Source: JAFARZ01 sp035651595
Lineage (GTDB): Bacteria; Actinomycetota; Actinomycetes; Streptosporangiales; Streptosporangiaceae
Direction of reading: 5' to 3'
DNA: 58,284 nt
Assembly: GCA_035651595.1 (NCBI GenBank)
Contig: DASRFJ010000018.1
Span: forward strand, 1-58,284
The notes beneath the pieces are model-generated. The model had not been told where the DNA came from, made no database searches, and worked only from the letters and a program-made list of their open reading frames with translations. Both the position numbers and the translations under genes were made by a program. Positions 1 through 10,600 of this stretch are shown piece by piece. Each line of letters starts with the position of its first letter. The first letter of the stretch is position 1.

Positions 1-1
1 G

Positions 2-304
2 TGCGACAACGGTCGGCTTGCCGCGCTGGAGAAGAAGGTGGGAGAGGAGGCACGGCTGCGAGCCATGATGGACAAGGACCTGGCGGAGCTGAACCTCAAG
101 GTCGACGCCAATACCAGCCTGCTTCAGGCACTGGCCACCACCCAAGGTGAGCACACCCGAATGCTCACCCGCCTCGAGGACCGGGCCACGAGAGTTGAGT
201 ACCGAGTCGATCAGGTCGACCAGAAGGTGGACAGTCTCCAGCAGGAGATGAGGGCCGGTTTCCAGGTTATCGTGGCGAAACTCGACCAGGCGCTGGGCAA
301 CTAG
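2..304 (+). CDS. Coiled-coil protein, 5' end outside the window
   Basis: The reading frame is open to the left edge of the window, so the gene may begin upstream; the first in-frame start inside the window is a GTG at 38, giving 88 residues. The visible part is charged and rich in Glu, Lys, Leu, Val and Asp with heptad-like spacing over most of its length (RVDQVDQKVDSLQQEM), which predicts a parallel coiled coil. There is no membrane segment or catalytic motif. It ends at a TAG just before a strong hairpin. No function can be assigned. It points the same way as the NACHT gene 130 bases downstream, but the hairpin between them argues against one transcript. Confidence 0.6.
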   Translation, partial: CDNGRLAALEKKVGEEARLRAMMDKDLAELNLKVDANTSLLQALATTQGEHTRMLTRLEDRATRVEYRVDQVDQKVDSLQQEMRAGFQVIVAKLDQALGN

Positions 305-310
305 CTGATC

Positions 311-350
311 GTGTGCGGGAAAGACCGGAAATCCGGCCCTTCCCGCACAC
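311..350 (+). terminator. Hairpin after the coiled-coil gene
   Basis: Perfect 11-base arms (GTGTGCGGGAA at 311-321 and its complement at 340-350) enclose a loop that itself pairs as CCGG/CCGG. It begins seven bases after the stop at 304. No T-run follows, as is common for actinobacterial terminators. Confidence 0.6.
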
Positions 351-434
351 AATAGAGGCGAGTAATGATGAACGAAGCCGTGGCGGAACTAAAACTCTAG
401 CCTTTTTGTAACCAAACCTGATCATTATTGCCCT

Positions 435-3400
435 GTGAGCACTGCGCGTCGTCGGTGGTGGCTTTACGTGCTGCTCTTCGTCGGGCTGGCGATGGGTGCG
501 GCGGCGTGGCTGACCACGTTCCTGGCCCGGCATGGCTTCGAGTGGTCTGCCAAGTTCAGTGAGATAGCATCCTTCGTCCTGGCCGCGCTGGTGGCGGTGG
601 TGCCGTTGGCAATCGCGGCGGGCCGGTTCGCGCTCTGGCTGCCGACGCCCAGGGTCAGGGACGAGCAGATAGCCAGCGATCTGGCCGATCTCGCCGCTGC
701 GCTGCGGGCTCAGGGCCGCACCGAGGCGGCGCTGCCGGGGGTGAGCATCTACGACCGGCTGCCGATGCGGGTCCGCTGGGAATCCGCGGTCACGGGAGCC
801 GGCGACGGGCGGACCGGGACGTTCCATGACGTGATCGAGTTCTTCCGCGGCCTGCCTGAGCAGCGGCTCGTGGTGCTTGGCGAGGCGGGCGCGGGCAAAA
901 GCGTGCTGGCCAATGAACTCGCGCGTAGCCTGCTGACCCACCGGGCCAGCGACGATCCGGTCCCGGTCATCTTCTCCATGGTGGGCTGGAATCCAGCGGA
1001 GGTTACGCTCTTCGACTGGATGTCGGGTCAGCTAGCCCGTGTCGATCCCGATCTCGGGCGCAAGGTCATCGACGGGCGCCAGGTCGTCACCCGCGCGCAG
1101 GTTCTCATCGACCGGCTGAAGGTGCTGCCGGTACTTGACGGCCTGGACGAGGTGGGGAGTGCGGAACTGCCCGCGGCGACGCTGGCGGTCAATCGCTACG
1201 GCTGGACCCAGCCGCTGGTCGTCACCTGCCGGCGCGAGGAGTACCTCGCGGCCACCCGTGCGGAACCCGGCGCTCCGGTGGCCCGGGCCGTGGTGATCGA
1301 GCTTGTGCCGCTGTCCCGCAACGATATTGAGAGCTACCTCGGACCCGACCCGGAAGGCCACTGGACCGCCGTCCGAGATCGGCTGGCCGCTGAGCCGGAC
1401 GGCCCGCTCGCGCGGGCACTGGGGAACCCGCTGATGCTGTGGCTGACGTGGGAGGTCTACGGGCGCGCCGACCGGGATCCCGATGAGCTGGCCGACCGGC
1501 ATCGGTTTGCCCGTCAGCGGGCCATCGAGTCACGCCTGCTGAGCGAGTTCGTGCCAGCCGTCTACCCAGCCGAGGGGCAGCTCTTGTCGCTGCTGCCGGG
1601 ACGGCTGGAGCCGACGGCGAGCCAGGCCCAGCGCTGGCTGGGGTTCCTCGCCGAGGATCGCGCGCTCAGGGCAAGGCGGCCGAGCACGCGGCGGGAGCGA
1701 TCGCGTGCCCGCAGGTCCGCGGAGTCGTCGCGGGATGATGTCGAGACCCACGACAAGAGCGTGGCCTGGTGGCACTTCACCGCGGCCGCGGGCGGCTTGC
1801 GGTTCGGTGGCGTGGCCATCAGGGCGCTCGTGCTCTGGATAGTGCTGTGGCACCAGATCACGACGATACTCGGCTACGCGGGCAACTGGCGCCGTGGCAC
1901 GTACGTCGGGCACCTGCCGTTCCGGCAGCTCTTTCTCGACGGCCCCTTGGGCAGGTACGTCTGGCCGACGGTCCGCCAGGCGATAGACGTGGCGCCGGCC
2001 AGGACCCGCGGCGCGGCCTTCACGACCATCAACGACGGCCTGCGGCACATCCTGGCGTTTCCGTCCCACTATTTCTTGGTATTCGTTCTCGTCGCGCTGC
2101 CACTCCTGGCCGGCTACACCAGCTCGGACAGTCCCCGCCGGCCGCGCCGGCTCAGGGTGCGGGCGGGGCTCCCGGTCAGCCTGGCGATCACCGTCGCGGT
2201 GAACGTAGTTGTCCTGTCCGTGGTAGCGCTGATGGCGATGGGCTACTGGGGCCGAGCCGGCACCATCGGTGACTTCTTCACGGCACGCAGGACCTGGCTG
2301 GTGCTGCTGGTGCTCGCGGCGGGGCTCACCGTATACACCGTGCCGCGCCTGTTCGTGGCGGAGATCGACGTCGTCGGGGCGACCACGCCGCGGCAGTCGT
2401 TGCGCGAAGACAGGCTGGCGGCCATCACCACGACAGCGTCCCGGCGGATCCTGTTCGGGGTCACGCTGGCGCTGTTCTGCGGCCCGGAGGTCACCACGAC
2501 GTACGCGCTTTTCGCGTTCGTCAGTACCGCCACGATGCTGGTCCTCGGTGGCCTCACTGGATTCGCGTCAAGCTCCTACACCGATGCCCGCTTCTGGCTG
2601 GCGATCACCGGCAGGCTTCCCTGGCGGCCGATGACGTTCCTGACCGACGCCGAACGCCGTGGTGTTTTCCAGCTCGTCGGCGCCGTTTTCCAGTTCCGGC
2701 ATATCCGCGTCCAGCTCGCGCTCAAGGACTGGTACCTCATCAACCAGATCGGCTGGGAAGACGTGCTGCCGTGGCTGCTCCGTTCCGCCGACGAAGCCGG
2801 CCTGGAAATACTTCCGCCCCTACGGGACCTGGCGGTGCACCGGCGGCGTGCCGGCGACTACCGTGCGCTCGCCGAGCAGAACCTTGCCGCGTTCGGTCCG
2901 CACTTGCTTATGGCCCTCGACGATCAGGCGTCGGCGCTGGCCGGGCTGCGGCGCCGGGACGAGGAGATCACGGTTCGCGGCGAGATCACCGCGATCACTC
3001 GCCAGATGGCAGCATCGGGGTATGCGGCACCGCTGAGCCTGGCGGAGTCGCTGGAACGCTTCGCGCGCTCCCTGGCGTACGCCGGGCTGGCCTACGAGGC
3101 CTTCGGGGTCATGACGGAGGCCGCAGAGGTCTACGGCCAGTGCCCGGCCGCGGACCGGCGGAGGTTCGAGTGGCGGCTCGCGAACTGGATCGAGCTGTCG
3201 TCCGGCAGCAGGGCGCGCGCCCGGGAGCTGTCCGATGCCACGGATGCGATGGCCGACGTGTACCGAGACCTGGTGCTGTCCGAGGCCGACACCACCACAG
3301 CGGCGCACGCCGACTCGCTCATCCGGATGGCCCAGTTGTTCCGGCACCTGCACCGGCCCGGCGACGCCGGCCGCGCGTTCAGCAGCGCGGCTCAGATATA

Positions 3401-4190
3401 CCGCGTACTCGTCCAAGCCGAACCGGGCCACGCCGGGAGGCTACTCGACCTCGCCGGACCGCTCGAGCAGGCCGGCCTTCCCGACGAGGCGATCGCGGCG
3501 CTCACCGATGCCGCCGGCGCGTACCGCGCGCTGGCGGAATCGGCGCCGGACGACGCCGCCGGGTACAGCGCATCTCTGGCCACCGCGTTGATCCAGCTCG
3601 CGGACCTGCTCAGCCGGCTCGGCAGGCCGGGCAAACTGGACGCCATCCAGCAGGCCGTCGGCATCTACCGCGCCGTGGCCGACGACGACCCGGCCGCGAG
3701 GCTCGCCTGCCCTCCGCTGGCCGAGCTGCGGCGTCTGGCCTTGCTCTTGTGGAAACTGGGCGATACCGCCGAGGCACTCGAAGCGGCCCAGACCGCAGGC
3801 CGGCTCGCCGACGAGCCGGATCCGCCGCCGCGAGACGCCGAGGCGAAGATCAGGCGCCTGGAGGCCGCCAGCCGACGTGCGTACATGGGGGGATCCGCGG
3901 ACGGTCGCCACTGGCCGGCCGACGAGCTCGACACCATGGCGTTCCAGCTGCTGGTCGCCGGACGCCCGGATGAGTCGCGAACCGCGTCCGAAGCCGCGAT
4001 ACGCGCCAGCGAAGCGACCGTCAGCAGATACCGGCTGGACGCCTTCGACATGCCGGCGAGCTACCTGCCGTCCCTCGCCGGCGCGCTCGACGAGCTGGCA
4101 ACGTACCTTGGCAAGGTCAGCTCACGAGAAGCCGAGGCCGCCGCCGCTGCCGCCGAGGCCCGCGACATCCGCCGCGAACTCGGGCGATGA
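435..4190 (+). CDS. Membrane-anchored NACHT/STAND ATPase with C-terminal helical repeats
   Basis: A 1251-residue protein with a GTG start. Two hydrophobic segments lie near the N terminus (about residues 9-31 and 45-68). The NACHT-type NTPase follows: Walker A GEAGAGKS at 149-156 and Walker B VLPVLDGLDE at 230-239. A central block of about five membrane segments lies at roughly 450-710. The C-terminal 400 residues are Ala/Leu-rich helical repeats resembling TPRs. STAND proteins of this form are signal-responsive switches in which the repeats sense and the ATPase oligomerises; some bacterial NACHT proteins are anti-phage defences. No separate effector domain such as a nuclease or protease is visible, so a membrane-acting output is possible but is my inference. 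It is apparently monocistronic, and an MFS gene follows 129 bases later. Confidence 0.85.
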   Translation: MSTARRRWWLYVLLFVGLAMGAAAWLTTFLARHGFEWSAKFSEIASFVLAALVAVVPLAIAAGRFALWLPTPRVRDEQIASDLADLAAALRAQGRTEAALPGVSIYDRLPMRVRWESAVTGAGDGRTGTFHDVIEFFRGLPEQRLVVLGEAGAGKSVLANELARSLLTHRASDDPVPVIFSMVGWNPAEVTLFDWMSGQLARVDPDLGRKVIDGRQVVTRAQVLIDRLKVLPVLDGLDEVGSAELPAATLAVNRYGWTQPLVVTCRREEYLAATRAEPGAPVARAVVIELVPLSRNDIESYLGPDPEGHWTAVRDRLAAEPDGPLARALGNPLMLWLTWEVYGRADRDPDELADRHRFARQRAIESRLLSEFVPAVYPAEGQLLSLLPGRLEPTASQAQRWLGFLAEDRALRARRPSTRRERSRARRSAESSRDDVETHDKSVAWWHFTAAAGGLRFGGVAIRALVLWIVLWHQITTILGYAGNWRRGTYVGHLPFRQLFLDGPLGRYVWPTVRQAIDVAPARTRGAAFTTINDGLRHILAFPSHYFLVFVLVALPLLAGYTSSDSPRRPRRLRVRAGLPVSLAITVAVNVVVLSVVALMAMGYWGRAGTIGDFFTARRTWLVLLVLAAGLTVYTVPRLFVAEIDVVGATTPRQSLREDRLAAITTTASRRILFGVTLALFCGPEVTTTYALFAFVSTATMLVLGGLTGFASSSYTDARFWLAITGRLPWRPMTFLTDAERRGVFQLVGAVFQFRHIRVQLALKDWYLINQIGWEDVLPWLLRSADEAGLEILPPLRDLAVHRRRAGDYRALAEQNLAAFGPHLLMALDDQASALAGLRRRDEEITVRGEITAITRQMAASGYAAPLSLAESLERFARSLAYAGLAYEAFGVMTEAAEVYGQCPAADRRRFEWRLANWIELSSGSRARARELSDATDAMADVYRDLVLSEADTTTAAHADSLIRMAQLFRHLHRPGDAGRAFSSAAQIYRVLVQAEPGHAGRLLDLAGPLEQAGLPDEAIAALTDAAGAYRALAESAPDDAAGYSASLATALIQLADLLSRLGRPGKLDAIQQAVGIYRAVADDDPAARLACPPLAELRRLALLLWKLGDTAEALEAAQTAGRLADEPDPPPRDAEAKIRRLEAASRRAYMGGSADGRHWPADELDTMAFQLLVAGRPDESRTASEAAIRASEATVSRYRLDAFDMPASYLPSLAGALDELATYLGKVSSREAEAAAAAAEARDIRRELGR

Positions 4191-4319
4191 TCGTTGCCAT
4201 GATCCGGGGTGGACCTGGTGCAGCGCAATCGGGGAGATGCGCCGCCTGGGAGCAGGTGCCACCGTCAGGAAGGCGCCCGTGCGATTGCCCGTAGCAGTGA
4301 CTCGCGGAACGAGGTGACG

Positions 4320-5642
4320 ATGCCGAGGCTGAAGCCTGGACACACTCTGAGGTCCCTTGTTCCCGAGTCGCGCGATCAGCGGATGTACCTGCTGGCCGCG
4401 CTGATCAATGTCTACGGGACTGGGCTGATCGCCACCGCCATGACGCTGTACGCGATCAAGGTCGTGCACCTGTCGGCGACGCGTTCCGGCCTGGCCTTGA
4501 CGATCGCGGGACTCGTGGGCCTGCTGGCCGCCATGCCGATCGGCCGGCTGGCCGACCGGCGCGGGCCGCGTGATGTGTTCCGGCTGTCCCTGGTCGTGCT
4601 CGGCGTGGCGGCAGCGAGCTACGTGTTCCTGGCGCACAACTTCGTCAGCTACCTCATCGTCGCGACCGTGGACGGGTCCGCGCTGACCGCCTCGGCCACC
4701 GCAAGCGTGGCGCTGCTGCGGCGGGTCGGCGGTACCGACGCGACCACGTTCCGCTCCCGGGCGGCCGCGGTGCTCAACCTGGGCATGTCGCTCGGCGTGG
4801 CCACCTGCGGTATCGCGATCCAGCTCAATACCGTGAACGCGTACCGGGCGCTGTTCCTGGGGAACGCGGTGAGCTGCCTGGCCGGGTTCGCGCTGCTGAG
4901 CCGGCTGCCCAAGTACGAGCCGCTGCCGGGCGCGCACAAGGAATCGCCGCTGGCCGCCGTGCGAGACCGGCCGTTCCTGGTCTACGCGGTGCTGTCCGGC
5001 GCGATGTACATGCAGTACCTGGTCCTGGTCCTGCTGCTGCCGGTGTGGGTCGTGTTCCACACGAACGCGCCGCGATGGACGGTCTCCGCGTTCGTGATCA
5101 TCAACACGGCCATGGTGGTGCTGTTCCAGGTGCGCGTCGGCAAGACCGTGCAGACCATCAGGCAGGGCGGCGCCGCGTACCGCCGGGCCGGGGTGATCTT
5201 CCTGGTCAGCTGCTCGGCGATGGGCCTGGCGACCGGCATTCCCGCCTGGGCGGCGCTGCTGCTGCTGGCCGGCGCCGCCGTGCTGCACACCTACGGGGAG
5301 CTGTTGCACTCCTCTGGCATCTACGCGCTCGACTTCGGGCTGGCACCCCCGCACGCGCAGGGCCAGTACCAGGGCCTGGTCAGCACCGGCAACTTCGCCG
5401 GGCAGGCGCTGTCCCCCTTGGTACTGGTCGGCCTCGTGCTGAGCGGCGGCCGGCTCGGCCTGGTGCTGCTCGGCGCGTGGTTCGCGTTGCTCGGCCTCGC
5501 CGCGCCCGCCGTTGCCCGGTGGGGCGAGCGAACCCGCCCCGCGGCAGAGGTGGCGGCCGAGGTGGCGGCCGAGGCGGCGGCGGAGGCGACGGCCGAAACC
5601 GTCACCGGGGCGGAAACCGTCGCCGAGCAAGCGGCCGGCTAG
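4320..5642 (+). CDS. MFS transporter
   Basis: About 440 residues with 11-12 hydrophobic segments. The MFS loop signature GRLADRRGPRD sits between membrane segments 2 and 3. The frame is open further upstream to 4209, but the leader there is hydrophilic and unlike a transporter; the ATG at 4320 is preceded by GAGG and directly starts a normal MFS N terminus. The C-terminal tail is an Ala/Glu-rich stretch (repeated AEVAAE), probably cytoplasmic. The stop overlaps the stop of the convergent methyltransferase by four bases. The substrate is unknown. Its position beside a polyketide operon suggests export of the product, although it lies on the opposite strand. Confidence 0.85.
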   Translation: MPRLKPGHTLRSLVPESRDQRMYLLAALINVYGTGLIATAMTLYAIKVVHLSATRSGLALTIAGLVGLLAAMPIGRLADRRGPRDVFRLSLVVLGVAAASYVFLAHNFVSYLIVATVDGSALTASATASVALLRRVGGTDATTFRSRAAAVLNLGMSLGVATCGIAIQLNTVNAYRALFLGNAVSCLAGFALLSRLPKYEPLPGAHKESPLAAVRDRPFLVYAVLSGAMYMQYLVLVLLLPVWVVFHTNAPRWTVSAFVIINTAMVVLFQVRVGKTVQTIRQGGAAYRRAGVIFLVSCSAMGLATGIPAWAALLLLAGAAVLHTYGELLHSSGIYALDFGLAPPHAQGQYQGLVSTGNFAGQALSPLVLVGLVLSGGRLGLVLLGAWFALLGLAAPAVARWGERTRPAAEVAAEVAAEAAAEATAETVTGAETVAEQAAG

Positions 5643-6400
5643 GGCCTGCGGGCCACGCCGCCCCAGACGGCGACGTCGTGGACGGCGTCCTCCGGGTCGT
5701 CGGGGCGCCAGCGCTGGACCGGTACCAAGCCAGGCGGGACCAGGTCCATGCCGTCGAAGAACCGTGCCACCTGGGCGTGGGTGCGGTAGGTGCTTCGCGT
5801 GGGGAGCACCGCGTTCAGCCGCGAGCCCAGCTCGGTCATCGCGGCCGGCTGAAGGTCGCTGGGCACATGGGACAGGGCCAGGTAGCTGTCCGGCGCGGCC
5901 GCGCTGGTCAGCTGGCCGACGACGCCGTACGGGTCGTCGCTGTCGGGGATCAGGTGCAGAATCGCCACCAGCAGGATCGCGACCGGCTCGGTGAAGTCGA
6001 GCAGTTCGCCGGCCTCGGCGAGGATCCGGTCCGGGTCGCGGAGATCGGCGGCGACGAAGCGGCTGACCGCGGACTGCCGCCGCGACCGGTGCCGGGCGGC
6101 GACCACCGGGTCGTTGTCGACGTAGATCACGCGGGCGCGCGGCTGGTGCGCCTGGGCGACGTCGTGCGTGCCGGCCCGGAACGGTATGCCGCTGCCGATG
6201 TCAAGGAACTGCCTGATCCCCACCTCGCCGGCCAGGAAGCTGACGACGCGCAGCGCGAACGCGCGGTTGGCGCGGGCGTCGGTCAGCAGCCCTGGATGGG
6301 CGGCGACGGCGAGTTCGGCGGCCTCGCGGTCGGCCTCGGACGTGTCGGTGCCGCCCAGCCAGTGGTTGTACACCCGGGCGATGGACGGCTCACCGTACAT
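5639..6400 (-). CDS. SAM-dependent methyltransferase, PF04672 family
   Basis: 253 residues. The N-terminal signature of the actinobacterial PF04672 (former DUF574) family is clear: PSIARVYNHWLGG followed by a DREAAE helix. The SAM-binding glycine motif FLDIGSGIP lies at about residues 65-73, and an Asp-rich strand (VIYVDNDP) provides the ribose-binding acid. Members of this family are very common in actinobacteria, mostly with unknown substrates. The start codon lies inside the 3' end of the P450 gene (11-base overlap), so it is the third gene of the PKS-P450 operon and presumably methylates the oxidised polyketide; that role is inferred from context only. Confidence 0.88.
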   Translation of the reverse strand: MYGEPSIARVYNHWLGGTDTSEADREAAELAVAAHPGLLTDARANRAFALRVVSFLAGEVGIRQFLDIGSGIPFRAGTHDVAQAHQPRARVIYVDNDPVVAARHRSRRQSAVSRFVAADLRDPDRILAEAGELLDFTEPVAILLVAILHLIPDSDDPYGVVGQLTSAAAPDSYLALSHVPSDLQPAAMTELGSRLNAVLPTRSTYRTHAQVARFFDGMDLVPPGLVPVQRWRPDDPEDAVHDVAVWGGVARRP

Positions 6401-7601
6401 CGGCGCCCGCCTCGCCGAACCGGACGGGCAGCGCGCCGAACGTGATGTGGTGCCCGTTCTCGAAGTAGCGCCGCGGCTCGCCGTCCAGCCGGTACCGCGG
6501 ATGCCTGGCCAGCTCCTGAAGAACGGCCGCGAACTCGATCTTGGCGAGCGGCGCGCCGATGCAGAAGTGGATGCCGAAGCCGAACTCGAGGTGCACGCCG
6601 AGTTCGCGGTCGAGCCGGAACTCCTCGGGTTCGCCGAACACGTCCGGGTCCCGGTTGGCGGCGCCGATCAGCAACATGATCCGGGCGCCGGCCGGGATCG
6701 TGACGCCATCCAGGGTCACCTCGCGGGTGGTCACCCGGGTGAGGTGGTCATTCGGCGTCCACAAGCGCATCGCCTCGTCGACCGCCGCCGGGATCAGCGA
6801 CGGGTCGTCCTTCAGCGCGGCCTGGATCCAGGGAGCGCGCGCCAAGTGGCACAGCATGTGGCTGATCGTGTTCATGCTGGACTGGTGCCCGCCGATGCAG
6901 TACGCGACCAGGATCGAGTGCAGCTCGTCGTCGGTGATCGGACGGCCGTCGAAGGACCGGCGGACCAGCCGGGACAGGTAATCGTCGCCCGGCTGCCGCC
7001 GCGCCCTGGTGATCTCCGCGGACAGCATCGCCGCGAACTGCGGCCAGAACCGCCGCGGATCCCGGTCCTTGGGCAGGTGTTCCCACAGGTTGCTGGTGAG
7101 CGCCCTGATCTGTCGCTGCGCGTCGTCGGTGAGGCCCACCGCCATCGCGATCGCGCGCAGCGTCAGCGGAGTCGCCAGCTCGACGGCGAAGTCGCCATGT
7201 CCGCGGGCGACGATCGGCTGGACCAGCTCCGCGGTGATCTCGGCGACCCGGCGGGTCAGCCGCGGCACCTGCTGGTGCGCGAACGGGGGCTTCATCAGCG
7301 TGCGGTACGTGGTGTGCTCGGGCTGATCGAAGTCGAGCGGCGCGAACCGCGGCGTGCCCGGCGCCCGCGGGAAGAACACCCCGGACCCGTTGCTGAACGT
7401 CCGGTGGTCCCTCATCGCGGTCTTGACGTGCCGGTAGTGCGAGAAGATCCACATGCCGCCGTGCGCCGCCGAATAGGCGATCACCGAATTATCCCGGATC
7501 CTGGTGTGCACCTCCCGCGCCACGTCCGGGGTGAATTCCGGGTCGTGGTGGTCGAACTGGGCCGCGAGCCGCTCGACCGGGTCCAGGCTTGTCGTCGTCA
7601 C
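6390..7601 (-). CDS. Cytochrome P450
   Basis: 403 residues from a GTG at 7601 that overlaps the PKS stop codon in a GTGA arrangement, which indicates translational coupling. A longer in-frame start at 7661 would lie inside the PKS and is less likely. The heme-binding loop FGFGIHFCIGAPLAK carries the Cys ligand at about residue 347, and the K-helix ExxR is EAMR. The I-helix reads IGGHQSSMN where most P450s have (A/G)Gx(D/E)(T/S), so the usual acid is Gln and the Thr is Ser. It needs an external ferredoxin and reductase, neither encoded nearby. It probably hydroxylates or otherwise oxidises the product of the upstream PKS. Confidence 0.93.
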   Translation of the reverse strand: MTTTSLDPVERLAAQFDHHDPEFTPDVAREVHTRIRDNSVIAYSAAHGGMWIFSHYRHVKTAMRDHRTFSNGSGVFFPRAPGTPRFAPLDFDQPEHTTYRTLMKPPFAHQQVPRLTRRVAEITAELVQPIVARGHGDFAVELATPLTLRAIAMAVGLTDDAQRQIRALTSNLWEHLPKDRDPRRFWPQFAAMLSAEITRARRQPGDDYLSRLVRRSFDGRPITDDELHSILVAYCIGGHQSSMNTISHMLCHLARAPWIQAALKDDPSLIPAAVDEAMRLWTPNDHLTRVTTREVTLDGVTIPAGARIMLLIGAANRDPDVFGEPEEFRLDRELGVHLEFGFGIHFCIGAPLAKIEFAAVLQELARHPRYRLDGEPRRYFENGHHITFGALPVRFGEAGADVR

Positions 7602-10600
7602 TGCTGCTCCAGGGTTTCGCTGAGGTGCGCCGCGAGCGCGCGGATGGTCGGCTGGTTCCACAAGATCGTCTGCGGCAGGTCGACACCGTACCTGCGCAGC
7701 AGCCGGGCCCGGAGGGTCACCAGCAGGACCGAGTCGACACCCAGCTCAGGCAGCGGCCGGCCAAGTCCGACGTCCGCCGGACTCATCCGCAGCTCGGCCG
7801 CGACCTGGGTGCGGAGGTCTTCGGCCAGTTCCTCGGGAGTGGTGGCGGGCTGGCCGGCTGCCGATCCGTCGGCGTCACCGGCTCCGGCGAGCAACTCGCT
7901 GAGCACCGGGGGCCGGGCGCGGGAGGGGACGGCGCGGGCGATCGCGAAGTAGCCGCTGCCGAGCCGTTCCGCGTAGCGCCACGCGGCCAGCGCCTCCTCC
8001 GCCGTGATCCCGTCCAGACCGCGCGCGTTCGCCTCGGCCATCCCGGCGATGTTGCCGCCGCCCATGCCGAGCCCCTGCCAGGCCATCCAGCCCAGGCTGA
8101 TCGTGTCCGGCCGGGTTTCCGCCAGCGCGTCGAGGAACGAGTTCGCCGCGGCGTAACCCGCCTGGCCGGTGACGCGCGCGAACTGGCCGGACGAGGAGAA
8201 CAGCACGAGGAAGTCGAGCGTGCCCGGCGGGAACAGCTCGTGCAGCACCATCGCCCCGTGCACCTTGGGCCGCATCACGTCCGCGAGCTGGCCTCTGGTC
8301 GTCACCGCGAGGCGGGCGTCGCGGAGCACGCCCGCGGAGTGAACGACGCCGCGCACCGCCGGCAGGTCCAGCCTGCCGAGCGCGGACGAGACGTGCGCGG
8401 CGTCGGCGATGTCGGCGGGCATGACGGTCACCGAGGCGCCGAGCTGCTCGATGGCGCGGACCGCGGTCAGCCGCGGATCCTCGCTCCGGCTCCATTCCCG
8501 GCGCGGCGGCAGCCCGCGGCGGGCAGCCAGCACGAGCCGCCGGGCGCCGCGGCTGGCCAGCCAGCGAGCCACCTCCAGGCCCAGCGCGCCCAGGCCGCCG
8601 GTGATCAGGTAGGTGCCGTCGGGCCGCGGCGTGAGCTCCGGCTGGACCGGGTCCCGCTCCGCGGCGACCAGGCGCGGCACGAACGTGCCGCCGGGGGACA
8701 CCGCCACCAGGTCCTCCGCGCTGCCCTCGGCCGCATCCGCGGCGACCCTGGCCAGCAGGTCGCGCAGCAGCGGTCCGGCGGCGAGGGTTCCGGCCAGTTC
8801 CTGATCCACTTCGATCAGGCCGCCCCACAGGCCGGGCAGCTCCCCGGCGGCGATCCGGGCGACCCCGCGCAGCGCCGCGTGGCACAGGTCGCCGGCCGTG
8901 GTCACGCAGCACAGCCGCGGCGGGTCAGACAGCGCGGCGAGAACCTGAGCGGTGCGGATGAGCGACCAGGCGTTGCGTTCCGCGGCCGCCGCGACGGCAC
9001 TGGCGGCGTTGGCGGCGTTGCCGCCGCCGCGGGTGGCGTCCGGCTGATGCCGGGGGAGCAGGACGACCAGGGCACCGGCCGTGGTCCTGGCCGTTTCCGC
9101 GGCTCGCTCGGCGGAAGCGGCCCGGATGCAGCGGACGCCGGCCCGGGACAGCGCGGCGACATAACCCTCGTCGCCGCCGTGCCCGATGATGATCGCCGGT
9201 CCGGTCAGTGCGGGCCGGGACCGGGTCGGCAGCGGACGCCACGCGAGTTCATGAACCAGCAGGCGGGGCGGGGTGACGGTACCCGGTGTGCCGTCGACGA
9301 GCCCGAATTCCAGGCCGAGCACGTCGGCCGAGCCGCCCGGCCCGCGGATTGTCAGGTCGACCCGGCCGTTGCGGTTGACGGCGTGGACCAGCGCGGCCTC
9401 GGGCGGCGTGCCGTGGACGGTCACCGCGGCGATCCGGGCCGGCATGCGCAGCCGATCGTCGGGCAGCAGCGCGGAGGTGACGGTCAGCGCGCCGTCCAGG
9501 AGCGGCGCCCAGCTCGTCTCCGCCGCGGTGAACAGCTCGCACTCCAGGCGACCAGGGGATTGCCGCAGCTCGGCAACGTGCCAGTCGAACCCGTAGCCGC
9601 CGACGCCACGCTGGCGAAGTTTCCCGGCGAGCGCCTCCCAGCTCGCGGCGGTCCACTCCGTAACCGGATCCGGCGGGGCAGGTTGGGCTGAGCGGTCGGT
9701 GACCGCCGTGCAATGGGTCAGCCACTCGTCGTCTTCGGCCTCGCGGCTGGCCAGCCGGAGCATGCCATCCTGGGCGATGACCTGAACCTGGCGCGGCGTC
9801 CGCACGGCGACAGGTATCCGGAGCAGCACGTCGCGCAGCCCGGTTTCCGCGCCCGCGGCGGCGAGGAACGTCCACAGCAGCACGGCGGCCGGCACAATTT
9901 CCACGCCGCGTACCGGGTGGCTCCCCGGATACGGCCGGGACGCGGTGTCCAGGTGGGTCTGCCACACCCGGGTCGGCGGCGCGGTGCTCACCACGGCCAT
10001 CTCGCCGAGCAGCGTGTGGCCGCGCGGGTCGTGGCCGCCGCCACCGAGGCCGCCGCCGGGCCGGCCGGCCGCGGGTTCCGGCCAGTGGCGCCGGTGCTGC
10101 CACGCCGTGGCGGGCAGGTCGGTCAGCGGTCCGTCCGGGCAGAGCCTGGCCCAGTCGACGCGCCCGCCGGCGTCGTGCAGCGCGCCGATGCCGGCCAGCA
10201 GCGTCGCGAGTTCCGGTTCGCCGCGCCGCAGGCTGTAGCCGACCGCCACGTCCGGGCCGAGGATGTCGCCGATGGAGTGCGTGACGATCGGGTGTGCGGA
10301 GATCTCGGTGAAGATCCGGTGCCCGTCGTTCGCCGCGGTCTCGATCGCCGCGGTGAACCGTACCGGCTCACGCAGCATCGCCGCCCAGTACGCACCGTTC
10401 CGCGGCGCCGCCGATCGCGGGTCGGCGGTGACCGTGCTGTACAGCGGCACTCGCGGTGCCCGCACGGTGAGCACGTCCGCCGCGGCCGCCACGTCGGCCA
10501 GCAACGGATCCATGTATCCGCTGTGGAACGGCACGTCGGTGTCCACCCGGCGGATCACCACGCCGTCGGCCGCCCAGCCCGCCGTAACCTCGGCCAGGCC

